The notes under the pieces: model-generated | Database searches by the model: none | Seen by the model: the letters and a program-made list of their open reading frames with translations, nothing else | What the model was told of the DNA's origin: nothing | In this document: piece after piece, positions 25,258-33,758 of the stretch | How the letters are laid out: each line of letters starts with the position of its first letter | Numbering within the stretch: the stretch's first letter is position 1 | Program-made: the position numbers and the translations under genes | NCBI GenBank assembly: GCA_041228345.1 | Contig: CP166131.1 | Location: forward strand, 1,223,501-1,287,500 | Length of the DNA: 64,000 bases | Source of the DNA: Alphaproteobacteria bacterium LSUCC0396 | GTDB taxonomy: Bacteria > Pseudomonadota > Alphaproteobacteria > Puniceispirillales > Puniceispirillaceae | Direction of reading: 5' to 3'

Positions 25258-26382
25258 ATGAGAAGACCCGTTCTGTTGGTTGTCGCAGTTGAAACCAAAA
25301 GGCAGGCAGTATCTTATATCAAGGAAGCGTTGCTGGCGCATGAGCTGGCGGTGACCATAATCGATATCTCGCTGGGTTCGAACGGGCAAGTCTGGGATGG
25401 CGAGCGCAAGCTGTCGGCCATGGACCAGTCTGTTGCCGATGCGCTCAGTCAAATTGGTGAATTTACAGAAGGCCATGAACCAGTTGTTCTGGGCGTCGGT
25501 GGTGGAACAGGAAGCGACATGATTATAAGGGTAATGAAAGCCCTGCCAAACAAGGTTTCAAGAGTGCTGGTGACAACCCTGCCTTTTGACCCTCGGGCAG
25601 CAGTGGCCGAAGATTCCATCATCCTTGTTCCCAGTATCGTTGATATTGAAGGTCTGAATCCCTCCTTAAGGAATGTTTTTGACAAGACTGCAAGTCTGGT
25701 CGCGGGATTGGCCCATCTTGCCCAATCTTCCAATCCCAGACCGTCGGTCGGATTGACAACGCTCGGCATAACAAGCAAGGCCGGGATTGAAATCAGCAAA
25801 AAGTTGAATGATGCGGGTCATGAGGTTACAGCTTTTCATGCAAATGGTTTCGGCGGGGCTGCCTTTGCCAAATACGCTCGAGAGGGTGCTTTTGTTGCGG
25901 CAATCGATATGACAGTCCACGAGATCACCAGAATGGTTGTCGCTGGCACTTGCATCGAGATGCCAGACAGATTCAGTGCGACCGGAGAGATTCCGCGTAT
26001 CATTCTTCCCGGCGGCATGAATGTCATCGGCCTTGGCAGCATAGACAGCATCGCGCCTCACTTTCTGGACAGACCTTACTATCGGCATTCGGCGCATTTC
26101 ACCCATGTAAAGATGAGTGCTGAAGAGATGCACAATGCGGCCAGCCAATTGGCGGCCGCGTTGAATTCGGGCCAAGCGCCGACAAAAGTTCTGTTGCCAA
26201 TGGGCGGTTTTTCCAGTGAGGATCGGCCAGATGGTGCTATTGAGGATGCCGACCTTCGGGAAGTCGCCGCGCAGTCCCTAGAAGCCAGCGCGCAAAGATA
26301 TGAAGTAGTCAGAACTTCAGCCCATATCTTTGCGCCGGAGACAGCCAACAAGGCTGTTCATCTTTTGTTGGAGATACTGTAA
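25258..26382 (+). CDS. Tm-1-like ATP-binding domain protein (UPF0261 family)
   Basis: A protein of about 374 residues of the UPF0261/Tm-1 family, related to the ATP-binding domain of the tomato Tm-1 resistance protein. The ATG at 25258 has a usable AAGGTGG site and family-like N-terminus (MRRPVLLVVAVETKRQAVSYIKEAL). Motifs: VLGVGGGTGSDMI (near 77), GLTTLGITSKAGIEI (near 164), FHANGFGGAAFAKYAREG (near 198) and LPGGMNVIGLGSID. In bacteria the family is often next to PEP-mutase-like or aldolase genes, and its reaction is unknown. It is divergent from the GntR gene and precedes a class II aldolase by 14 bp. Confidence 0.85.
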   Translation: MRRPVLLVVAVETKRQAVSYIKEALLAHELAVTIIDISLGSNGQVWDGERKLSAMDQSVADALSQIGEFTEGHEPVVLGVGGGTGSDMIIRVMKALPNKVSRVLVTTLPFDPRAAVAEDSIILVPSIVDIEGLNPSLRNVFDKTASLVAGLAHLAQSSNPRPSVGLTTLGITSKAGIEISKKLNDAGHEVTAFHANGFGGAAFAKYAREGAFVAAIDMTVHEITRMVVAGTCIEMPDRFSATGEIPRIILPGGMNVIGLGSIDSIAPHFLDRPYYRHSAHFTHVKMSAEEMHNAASQLAAALNSGQAPTKVLLPMGGFSSEDRPDGAIEDADLREVAAQSLEASAQRYEVVRTSAHIFAPETANKAVHLLLEIL

Positions 26383-26396
26383 AGGAAGCTCATGTA

Positions 26397-27071
26397 ATGT
26401 TGGATCAAGATGAGATTTTTGAAAAAAAGAGTGATTTGATAGCCACCGCCAGACGATGTTTCCAGCAGGGGCTTCAAACCAATGCTGGCGGCAATCTGTC
26501 GGTCCGGATTGAGAGTACAGAGGCAATCGTAATCAAGCCCTCGGGTGTCGGGTTTAATGAATGCACCCATGAAAATCTGCAAATCGTTAATCTTGACGGA
26601 ACGATCGAGGCATCGGATTACAAACCATCCAAGGACCTTGGCTTCCATCTCGACCTTTATCGTATACGCGACGATATTAATGCTGTTGTGCATTGTCACA
26701 GCCCATGGGCAACGGGTTATGCGAGCGCTGGTTTGGAAATTCCGTGTTTGACGGTGCAAACCATCGAAAAGATCGGTCGAATGCCACTGATTCCACTTTC
26801 TGATAAGGGAGGGCCACAGACTGAAATTGAGATCAGCCCGGTATTCCGCGACAAGAATATTGTGGCTGCCGTTCTGGCCAATCACGGCACGATTGGCGTC
26901 GGCTCAACATTGATGAAAGCCCAGTATCTGGCAGAAATTATTGAGGAAACCGCCCATATTGCTTTCGTAAGGGACACTCTATTGGCTGCTTTTGATGCAC
27001 CAAGACCGGCCACACCAAAATTCGGCACCGCGCTGGAGGCAGAGGCAGGCAAAACAGACCAGGGCTGTTGA
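26397..27071 (+). CDS. class II aldolase (fuculose-phosphate aldolase-like)
   Basis: A 224-residue zinc-dependent class II aldolase of normal length for FucA/AraD-type enzymes. Motifs: NAGGNLSVRI and IKPSGVGFNE (phosphate and substrate binding), HCHSPWATGYASAG (zinc histidines, near 99) and VLANHGTIGVG (third zinc ligand, near 160). It probably cleaves a sugar-1-phosphate or a keto acid, working with the Tm-1-like protein encoded just upstream. It is the second aldolase of this cassette; the 21645-22613 protein is longer and distinct. Its 3' end meets the sulfatase gene tail to tail. Confidence 0.88.
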   Translation: MLDQDEIFEKKSDLIATARRCFQQGLQTNAGGNLSVRIESTEAIVIKPSGVGFNECTHENLQIVNLDGTIEASDYKPSKDLGFHLDLYRIRDDINAVVHCHSPWATGYASAGLEIPCLTVQTIEKIGRMPLIPLSDKGGPQTEIEISPVFRDKNIVAAVLANHGTIGVGSTLMKAQYLAEIIEETAHIAFVRDTLLAAFDAPRPATPKFGTALEAEAGKTDQGC

Positions 27072-27139
27072 AATTCACAGATCGATTTGCAGAAAACATC
27101 TAATCGCACAAGCAGATGATCCGGCAGTAACAAGGCCGT

Positions 27140-28627
27140 CTATTCTGGAAATCCAACTTCGTCTGGCACAGATCCTGCCGGTGGCTGCGGATAATGCAGT
27201 CCGCGTTGCGCCGAAAAGCTTCGATCGACCTTCGGGGCGTATGGTCCGGGATCATATCCTATAAGCTGGCCATTTTGCACCCATTTCTCTTCGACATCCT
27301 TGCCATAGCAGGACCCAGATAATGCTTTTTCCAAACGATCCCTCACAGGCTTCATTTCATCCAAATCAGCAATATCTCTTGTTTCCCTTGGATCCGACTC
27401 AAGGTCAAACAGCTGCACAATATTGCCCGCCGGATACCATATCAGCTTATAACGGCCATCATGCATCATCCGGGAGGCACTGTTGTTCTCCAGCACATCG
27501 CCATAAAGCATTTCCCGACGCTTTTCTCCGACCATGGATAGTCCATCACAGCTTTCCGGCACATCAATACCGGCAAGACTCAGCAGGGTCGGCATAACAT
27601 CTTGCAACCCTACCAGCCTGTCATCACATGTGCCGGGTTGAATGCGCTCATCATTCGGCAGTCCCATCAGCATCATCGGGATGCCGGCCGAGCCCTCGTA
27701 GAAGGTGCGCTTTGCAAATAATCCAAAATCGCCCAGCATCTCTCCATGGTCACTGCAGAAAAGGATGATTGTGTTGTCGAGTTCCCGTTCCTCACGCAGG
27801 GTGCCAAGCACGACACGAAGTTGATGGTCCAGATGTGTGCAAAGCGCATAGTAGGCCCGCTTCAGTTCCTGCAGCGCAGTACTATCAAAACTGGGATAAT
27901 AGTTGAGCAGTGCCTGAAGTGCATGAGGCAGCTTTTCCCGATCATCAATCCAAGACGCCTCCAAAGGCGGTTCCATTTCAAATTGACGATAATATTCCAT
28001 ATAGACAGCCAATGGGGCAAGTGGCGGATGTGGCGCCTCGTATGAGAGGGTCCAAAAGGCGGGACGGGTTGGATCACGCCTCTTGATCACGCGGCACATG
28101 GCCTGTGTTGCCCAATTCGTGGCATGACAATGTTCAGGAAGATGCCACGGGCGATGAATATAGCTGTTATTTGGCAGGCCATGCACAAAGGCCGAGCCAG
28201 TAAACCCATGATCTGAAAGATAAAGTGAATAATCGTCTATGGCCAGATGTGGCCGCCCTTCTTCTGACAAAAGCACATCATTGAAACCAATTCGGTCACG
28301 CTCTGGAAATACATGAAGTTTTCCGACACAAAATGCTTGATAGCCCGCATCGCTGAAACAGCCTGCCAAGGTAGGAAGGTTTGGCATTGGCTGTGATTTC
28401 CGAAACACGCGGTCTCCGTGAGTTCGGGTTGTCGTCCCGGTCATCAGCGTCCTGCGGGCCGGTATACAAATTGGGCATTCGCTGTAAGCGCGCGTGAATC
28501 TGATACCATTGCGGGCAATCTGATCCAGGGTTGGCGTTTGTACCGTCGGATGACCTGCGCATCCAAATCGACTGGCCGACCATTGATCGGCAATCACGAG
28601 CAGTATGTTCGGTTGGCGGCCATCCAT
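27140..28627 (-). CDS. formylglycine-dependent sulfatase (first of three)
   Basis: A 495-residue alkaline-phosphatase-fold sulfatase. The modification motif C-x-P-x-R is CIPAR with Cys54, expected to be converted to formylglycine. Other metal and active-site pieces are LLVIADQW at the N-terminus and FCSDHGEMLGDFG with FAKRTFYEG (near 290-310). No signal peptide is seen, so the enzyme would be cytoplasmic and act on an imported small sulfate ester. A phosphonate or phosphate ester hydrolase function cannot be excluded. No formylglycine-generating enzyme gene is visible in the window. Confidence 0.87.
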   Translation of the reverse strand: MDGRQPNILLVIADQWSASRFGCAGHPTVQTPTLDQIARNGIRFTRAYSECPICIPARRTLMTGTTTRTHGDRVFRKSQPMPNLPTLAGCFSDAGYQAFCVGKLHVFPERDRIGFNDVLLSEEGRPHLAIDDYSLYLSDHGFTGSAFVHGLPNNSYIHRPWHLPEHCHATNWATQAMCRVIKRRDPTRPAFWTLSYEAPHPPLAPLAVYMEYYRQFEMEPPLEASWIDDREKLPHALQALLNYYPSFDSTALQELKRAYYALCTHLDHQLRVVLGTLREERELDNTIILFCSDHGEMLGDFGLFAKRTFYEGSAGIPMMLMGLPNDERIQPGTCDDRLVGLQDVMPTLLSLAGIDVPESCDGLSMVGEKRREMLYGDVLENNSASRMMHDGRYKLIWYPAGNIVQLFDLESDPRETRDIADLDEMKPVRDRLEKALSGSCYGKDVEEKWVQNGQLIGYDPGPYAPKVDRSFSAQRGLHYPQPPAGSVPDEVGFPE

Positions 28628-28705
28628 ATTCCCTGTTCTCCCCTGTGTGATATTCTTAAATTTGCCCTTGAACCATGCCCGGAAGAAGGCTTTTTCTTGA
28701 ATGTC

Positions 28706-30160
28706 TCAGATGCGCTGACCATCCTCTCCGGGGGGAGGCGTATGTGTGACACCACCCGACGCGACAATCGAGGCCATGCCTCCAAGCTCTTCAAGCCGCT
28801 GACGCTGATCAAATTTTGCCCGTTTGTCTGTTTCCTCAGGGTCTACAAGGGCGCGGAGATCCCGTTCGAACTGCTTGAGAATATCAGCAAATGCAGGATC
28901 ATCAGCCAAGTCATTCAATTCCTGAGGATCGGCTTCCAGATCGAACAGTTCGGAGCCAAAACCTGTGTAGTGAATGAACTTGAAGCGCCCCTTCCGAAGC
29001 ATCATCAGTCCGGTCCTTGCACAAGATGCGTGATATTCGGAGAAGACTTGGCGCTCGCTGTCGTAAGGATCGCCTGCAATCTCAAGCAATGATCGACCCG
29101 GCAAGGCTTTGTCCTCATCAGTCAAATCAACCCCAACTATGTCAAGCACGGTCTGATATGCGTCTATGAGACCAACGGGGGTATTGCAATCCACACCCTG
29201 TGCAATTTGCGGCCCGGCAAGAATCAGGGGAACCCGGACAGATTCCTCATACATGGTGGATTTGCCCCAAAGACCCCTGGATCCCATGTTGTCTCCGTGA
29301 TCTGACAGGAACAGCACAACCGTATCGTTAGCTTGCCCGCTCGCCTCCAATGCCGTCAATACACGACCAACATTTTCATCAGCAAAACTCGACAAAGCGT
29401 AATAATGCAACAGAGCCAGACGACGATGATCGTCATTCTCAAAAAAATCATCGAAGTTATATCCGAACCTGAGCAACTCCCACCAGGGCGCTATCGATGG
29501 TTTTTTGGTAAGTGGTTTTGAAGCCAGCGTGACGTCTGAAAAATTGTAGAGATCAATATATTCTTGCGGCACAGTGAAAGGAAAATGAGGAGCAATGAAG
29601 GATGTAAAACAGACCCATGGCTTGTCGCCCTGATCCGCAACCCTTGAACCGAACCATTCTTCGGTCAGAGCACATATTTTCTTGTCATAGCGTGTGTATT
29701 GGCTATCGCCCACAGCAACCTCGGCCGCGACAGAGGCGCTCTGTGGTCGCGCAGGGGGTGTTTCGCGCTCAAGACCAAATACATCACCCCCACCATATAT
29801 ATGCATTGGCAGAATTTGCTCATCGATGCCTGTATCACAAACATCGTCCTTATAGTGAAGCTTTCCTATTGTTGTAAAGCGATTTCCCTCTTCCTGCAGC
29901 CGGTGTCCCCAACCTCGCACACGACCATCATAGGCAAACACATTGTCCCAATATCCGGTCTGATGCGGATATTGCCCCGTGGCAAATGCGGCCCGCGCAG
30001 GCACACAGATTGGCGAGCTGGCATAGGCATTCGTAAAACGCAAACCTCTGGCGGCAAGACGATCAATGTTGGGCGTCTTTACAATCCGGTTTCCATAGGC
30101 ACCCACTGCCTGAGCTGCCATTTCATCAACCATGATTATCAGCAAATTATGACCAGTCAT
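28706..30160 (-). CDS. formylglycine-dependent sulfatase (second of three)
   Basis: A 484-residue sulfatase with CVPAR (Cys52), LLIIMVDEM at the N-terminus, FLSDHGDNMGSRGLWGKSTMYEES (near 280) and a C-terminal region with LFDLEADPQELNDLADDP. It lacks a signal peptide and is therefore probably cytoplasmic. It overlaps the third sulfatase gene by 4 bp and is 78 bp from the first. The three proteins differ strongly in sequence, so they are not a recent duplication and probably act on different positions or different sulfated substrates. Confidence 0.88.
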   Translation of the reverse strand: MTGHNLLIIMVDEMAAQAVGAYGNRIVKTPNIDRLAARGLRFTNAYASSPICVPARAAFATGQYPHQTGYWDNVFAYDGRVRGWGHRLQEEGNRFTTIGKLHYKDDVCDTGIDEQILPMHIYGGGDVFGLERETPPARPQSASVAAEVAVGDSQYTRYDKKICALTEEWFGSRVADQGDKPWVCFTSFIAPHFPFTVPQEYIDLYNFSDVTLASKPLTKKPSIAPWWELLRFGYNFDDFFENDDHRRLALLHYYALSSFADENVGRVLTALEASGQANDTVVLFLSDHGDNMGSRGLWGKSTMYEESVRVPLILAGPQIAQGVDCNTPVGLIDAYQTVLDIVGVDLTDEDKALPGRSLLEIAGDPYDSERQVFSEYHASCARTGLMMLRKGRFKFIHYTGFGSELFDLEADPQELNDLADDPAFADILKQFERDLRALVDPEETDKRAKFDQRQRLEELGGMASIVASGGVTHTPPPGEDGQRI

Positions 30161-31659
30161 CTACGAACCCTCTCTGCAGGTGTATCAAAGCCAAGTCGTG
30201 CGTAGGCTTCCGGCGGCGCCTCTGTCTGCTGCATGATTTTAATCATTTCTGCTATGAGCCTCTCTTCGGTGACGGGATCGTTGATTGGATTTTGCTGGTC
30301 GGGGTCGCTTTCCAGATCATAAAGAACGGTGACAGTATCCTCAATTTGGGCCCCTTGACCTTTGACAAGCGCGCGCCCTGCTGGCAGTCGCATAACTGGA
30401 AAATTGCCGAGGAAGGCGAAAGGTTTGACCAGCGTGGCACCCTCAAATTCGATATCGGCAAACAGCCCCTTTTGATGTGTTGGCATCAGTGTATATTCCC
30501 AAAGATTCTGGTTTTCCATGTCCTCTGGATATCGGAAATAGGTGTATCGCCCGTCAGTGATATTTGTCGCGGCGGCGAACCGTCCAAAGATTCCGGCTTC
30601 GCGTATCTTTTGATCGCCACCAAGCAGCGGCAGCAGCGACACACCTTGGACTGTCTCAGGCAGAAGACACCCGTGAATTTCGAGAAAGGTTGGCATCAGA
30701 TCAATCGTCTGGGTCAGGGCGCTTCGTCGCTCACCTGCGTGATCCACAAAATCCGGATGATATATAATCAGAGGAATATGGCTCACTTCTTCAAAGAACG
30801 GCATTCGGCTCTTAGCCCACCAATCATGCTCTCCAAGCAGAAAGCCATGATCCGTTGTGACAATCAGGCTTGTATCCTTCCAGAGATCATGTTCGTCGAA
30901 ATAGTCGAGCAATTTGCCTAAATACCAGTCGCACATTGTCAGCAATGCAGCGTAGTTTGCCCTGAGTTCGTTGATTTCCTGAGGGCTTTCATCAACCCTC
31001 TTGTAAAGGGGCCAATCCAGAATTGGGCCATCATAGTCAGAAGGGTAAAGAGATTTGAACCTGTCCGGCGCCATGAATGGTTCATGCGGGTCAAAGCATT
31101 CAAGCTGTATGAACCAATTATCAGATTGCCGGTTATTGTCTAGAAAGTGGAAAGCCCGTTCAAAGCATTTAACAAGGGAATAATCCGTCTCTGAATTGAC
31201 AAACTCACGATTGACCATCCCTTGATGTCTTTGTTGCTGCATCGGATGATAGCGTGCAGCCATTCCAACAGGTGGCTCAACCAGCGCAGAAAATGGATCC
31301 CAGGCCTGTCCGCGCAAAAACTCCCAGCTTGAAAACCGGCTATGGTAGGTGGCCCCGCCATCACTCCAGTAGTGATAATGATCTGAAATTAAATGGGTGT
31401 AGGTTCCGTTTTTCTGCAACTTCTCAACAAAGGATACATCAAATGGTTCAAGTGGACCCCAGGAGCGATGCAGGAAATTGTGTCTGCCGGTGTTAATTTC
31501 ACGGCGGGCCGGCATACAAGGCAGACTCCCAACATAATGGGTATCAAAGGTTACGCCATGTCTGGCCAGACGCGCAAAATTGGGCGTGACGTTCATGCCA
31601 CCATAACATTCCAACGCCAGCCGATTGAGCGAATCAAATAAAACAAATACCGTCCGCAT
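30157..31659 (-). CDS. formylglycine-dependent sulfatase (third of three)
   Basis: A 500-residue sulfatase with CMPAR (Cys48), the N-terminus TVFVLFDSLNRLALECYGG, and VTTDHGFLLGEHDWWAKSRMPFFEE (near 268-292). In this copy the usual DHGE/D is DHGF. It lacks a signal peptide. It is the first sulfatase gene after the TTT permease genes on the minus strand (6 bp from tctA), so import and desulfation are probably co-transcribed, with the binding-protein gene first. Confidence 0.88.
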   Translation of the reverse strand: MRTVFVLFDSLNRLALECYGGMNVTPNFARLARHGVTFDTHYVGSLPCMPARREINTGRHNFLHRSWGPLEPFDVSFVEKLQKNGTYTHLISDHYHYWSDGGATYHSRFSSWEFLRGQAWDPFSALVEPPVGMAARYHPMQQQRHQGMVNREFVNSETDYSLVKCFERAFHFLDNNRQSDNWFIQLECFDPHEPFMAPDRFKSLYPSDYDGPILDWPLYKRVDESPQEINELRANYAALLTMCDWYLGKLLDYFDEHDLWKDTSLIVTTDHGFLLGEHDWWAKSRMPFFEEVSHIPLIIYHPDFVDHAGERRSALTQTIDLMPTFLEIHGCLLPETVQGVSLLPLLGGDQKIREAGIFGRFAAATNITDGRYTYFRYPEDMENQNLWEYTLMPTHQKGLFADIEFEGATLVKPFAFLGNFPVMRLPAGRALVKGQGAQIEDTVTVLYDLESDPDQQNPINDPVTEERLIAEMIKIMQQTEAPPEAYARLGFDTPAERVRR

Positions 31660-31665
31660 TGAAAT

Positions 31666-33162
31666 TTATCCTGTTTTTGTCCGGCCCCGGAAAATCTTCA
31701 CCAAAGGCAATACAAGCACAATCAGAGTCAGTCCAAGAAGGACAGCACTGATCGGGCGTTCCAGAAAAATCATCGGGTCGCCACGTGACAAGAGCATCGC
31801 CCGCTTCAAATTGTCCTCCATCATCACGCCAAGCACGATCCCCAGCAACATTGGTGCGGGGGACATTTTCGTCATCGACATGGCAAAGCCCAGAAGTGTG
31901 AAGACAAAAACAATCATCAGATCAAAGGCACTGTTGTTGACACTGTATACACCAACGCTGACCAACATCAGGATGCAGGGGAAGAGGTGACGATAGGGTA
32001 TCTTCAATATCCGGACCCAGATTCCAATCATCGGAATGTTCATTATAAGAAGCAAAAGGTTTCCGACCCAGAAGCTTGCCAGCAAGCCCCAGAAGATTTC
32101 CGGATTTTCAGTGATGAGCTGTGGCCCTGGCTTGACACCATGGATGAGAAGGGCGCCCAGCATCAAGGCCATCACACCATCACCCGGGATGCCAAGCGAC
32201 AAGGTCGGTATGAACGATCCTTGGGCAGCGGCGTTGTTGGCTGTTTCGGGTGCTGCAATCCCTTCGATCGCGCCCTTGCCGAACCGGCTGCGATCTTTTG
32301 CGATGCGTCTTTCAACCCCATAGGCGATAAACGATGATATCGTAGCCCCAGCGCCAGGCAAGACCCCCAGAAATGTTCCGATAGGTGCGCCGCGAAACAT
32401 GGGCTTTATCGCCTGTCGCATATCGTCGCCGGTTGGTAGAAGCTCACGAATGCTCACATTCTGGGCTTTGGCACGCAGATGTTTTGGACGGCTGAGATTG
32501 GTGATGACTTCGGTCGCCCCGAAGACCCCCATCGCAACTGCCACAAGTGTGACACCATCTGTCAATTCAATGAAACCGAATGTAAAGCGGAAGGTCGCTG
32601 TCGTGATATCTGTTCCCACCAGCCCCAATACAAGCCCCAAAAGCACCATCGCAATTCCCTTGAGCTGTGATCCTGGAGACACAACAGATGCGGTAATGAG
32701 TCCAAAAACCATCAGCGAGAAATACTCAATGGAGCCGAAGTTCAGAGCAAGTTTGGCAATTGCCGGCGTAAATAGAGCAAGGCAAAGAATGGCAAAACAG
32801 CTCCCAAAAAAAGAGGCGACAGTTGTGATGAAGATTGCTGGCCCCGCCTTTCCCTGCTTGCATAGCGGATAACCGTCCAATGCGGTTACAGCCGATGAGG
32901 GCGTTCCTGGAACATTCAAAAGAATTGAAGTAATGGAATTGCCGTATTGGGCACCATAATAAATGCCTGCCAACATGATCAATGCTTGGCTTGGCTCAAG
33001 ATAGAAAGTCAGCGGCATCAGCATGGATATTGCAGCCATGGAACCGATGCCAGGTAACACCCCGATAAGCATGCCCACGGTCACGCCAAACAGGCAAAGA
33101 CAGAGAGTCTCTATTGTCAGCAACACTTGAAAGCCAAGCATGAGATTTGAAATTGTATCCAT
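31666..33162 (-). CDS. TTT transporter large permease (TctA family), second system
   Basis: A TctA permease of about 498 residues. The ATG at 33162 is preferred; a TTG at 33177 would overlap tctB. Motifs: GVLPGIGSMAAISMLMPLTFYL, ILLNVPGTPSSAVTALDGYPLCKQG (near 78-102), GVLPGAGATISSFIAYG (near 252) and TLSLGIPGDGVMALML (near 312). It sits between tctB and the third sulfatase. The order tctC-tctB-tctA-sulfatase-sulfatase suggests uptake of a sulfated or otherwise acidic organic compound. Confidence 0.92.
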   Translation of the reverse strand: MDTISNLMLGFQVLLTIETLCLCLFGVTVGMLIGVLPGIGSMAAISMLMPLTFYLEPSQALIMLAGIYYGAQYGNSITSILLNVPGTPSSAVTALDGYPLCKQGKAGPAIFITTVASFFGSCFAILCLALFTPAIAKLALNFGSIEYFSLMVFGLITASVVSPGSQLKGIAMVLLGLVLGLVGTDITTATFRFTFGFIELTDGVTLVAVAMGVFGATEVITNLSRPKHLRAKAQNVSIRELLPTGDDMRQAIKPMFRGAPIGTFLGVLPGAGATISSFIAYGVERRIAKDRSRFGKGAIEGIAAPETANNAAAQGSFIPTLSLGIPGDGVMALMLGALLIHGVKPGPQLITENPEIFWGLLASFWVGNLLLLIMNIPMIGIWVRILKIPYRHLFPCILMLVSVGVYSVNNSAFDLMIVFVFTLLGFAMSMTKMSPAPMLLGIVLGVMMEDNLKRAMLLSRGDPMIFLERPISAVLLGLTLIVLVLPLVKIFRGRTKTG

Positions 33163-33166
33163 CTGC

Positions 33167-33634
33167 CTAGCCGCCAATCATATCAAATGGAATTGACAAA
33201 AACCGGACAAAGATAATGTATACAGTCCCAAGCAGGAAAATATAAATCGCCAAAAGGCTGCGCCATGTATGCTCTGGATCAGCAATGCCGGATATAAAAA
33301 CCAACGCCCCCGTTGCAACGATGAGTCCGGCCGACTCAATCAGGAGCGCGAAAGCAAGGAGTGCGCTCAGGACCAAAACAACAGGCCTCCATTTGGTGGC
33401 TGGAGCCGGTTCTTCGCCATCTGGGCTAAAGATGCCTATAAACAGCCCGACAAGAATGATGAGGATTCCCAGAATAAAGGGCAATGCCCCTGCACCAAGA
33501 CGCGACAATTCACCCAGACCATATCCAAAGGCCTTGTATGTCACATAAGCGCCAATAAAAACAAGAACCAACGCGACGCCCTTGTTCCTGGCCTTCAAAT
33601 TTGGGGATACGCTGTCTTCAGGCTTGCTGTCCAT
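33167..33634 (-). CDS. TTT transporter small membrane subunit (TctB family), second system
   Basis: A 155-residue membrane protein with four hydrophobic stretches (about 16-36, 46-67, 85-118 and 128-150) and the common GAGALPFILGILIILVGLFIG motif near the second helix. Its size and place between tctC and tctA fit TctB. It is preceded by a strong hairpin after tctC. Confidence 0.85.
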   Translation of the reverse strand: MDSKPEDSVSPNLKARNKGVALVLVFIGAYVTYKAFGYGLGELSRLGAGALPFILGILIILVGLFIGIFSPDGEEPAPATKWRPVVLVLSALLAFALLIESAGLIVATGALVFISGIADPEHTWRSLLAIYIFLLGTVYIIFVRFLSIPFDMIGG

Positions 33635-33718
33635 ACAATCCTCAAATCCAGATCAGACCGCCCACAAAAAAGACTGGCGCGACAATGGTTAAATTCTGCT
33701 TGTCTAAAAATCAAGGAA

Positions 33719-33749
33719 GTGGCCGGGCGACCTCAGGCAACCCGGCCAC
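33719..33749 (-). promoter_or_regulatory. intercistronic hairpin between tctC and tctB (second system)
   Basis: A perfect 9-bp GC-rich stem (GTGGCCGGG/CCCGGCCAC) around a 13-base loop that itself can pair CCT with AGG. Read on the minus strand it begins 9 bases after the tctC stop and is followed by TTCCTTGATTTTT, so partial termination is possible. It is the same position relative to the binding-protein gene as hairpins at 13863, 47259 and 61425. Confidence 0.75.
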
Positions 33750-33758
33750 CAAAAGTCA

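Noticed and set aside
28418..29092. 224-codon open frame on the + strand
   Set aside because: It is antisense to two sulfatase genes and has no recognisable motif.
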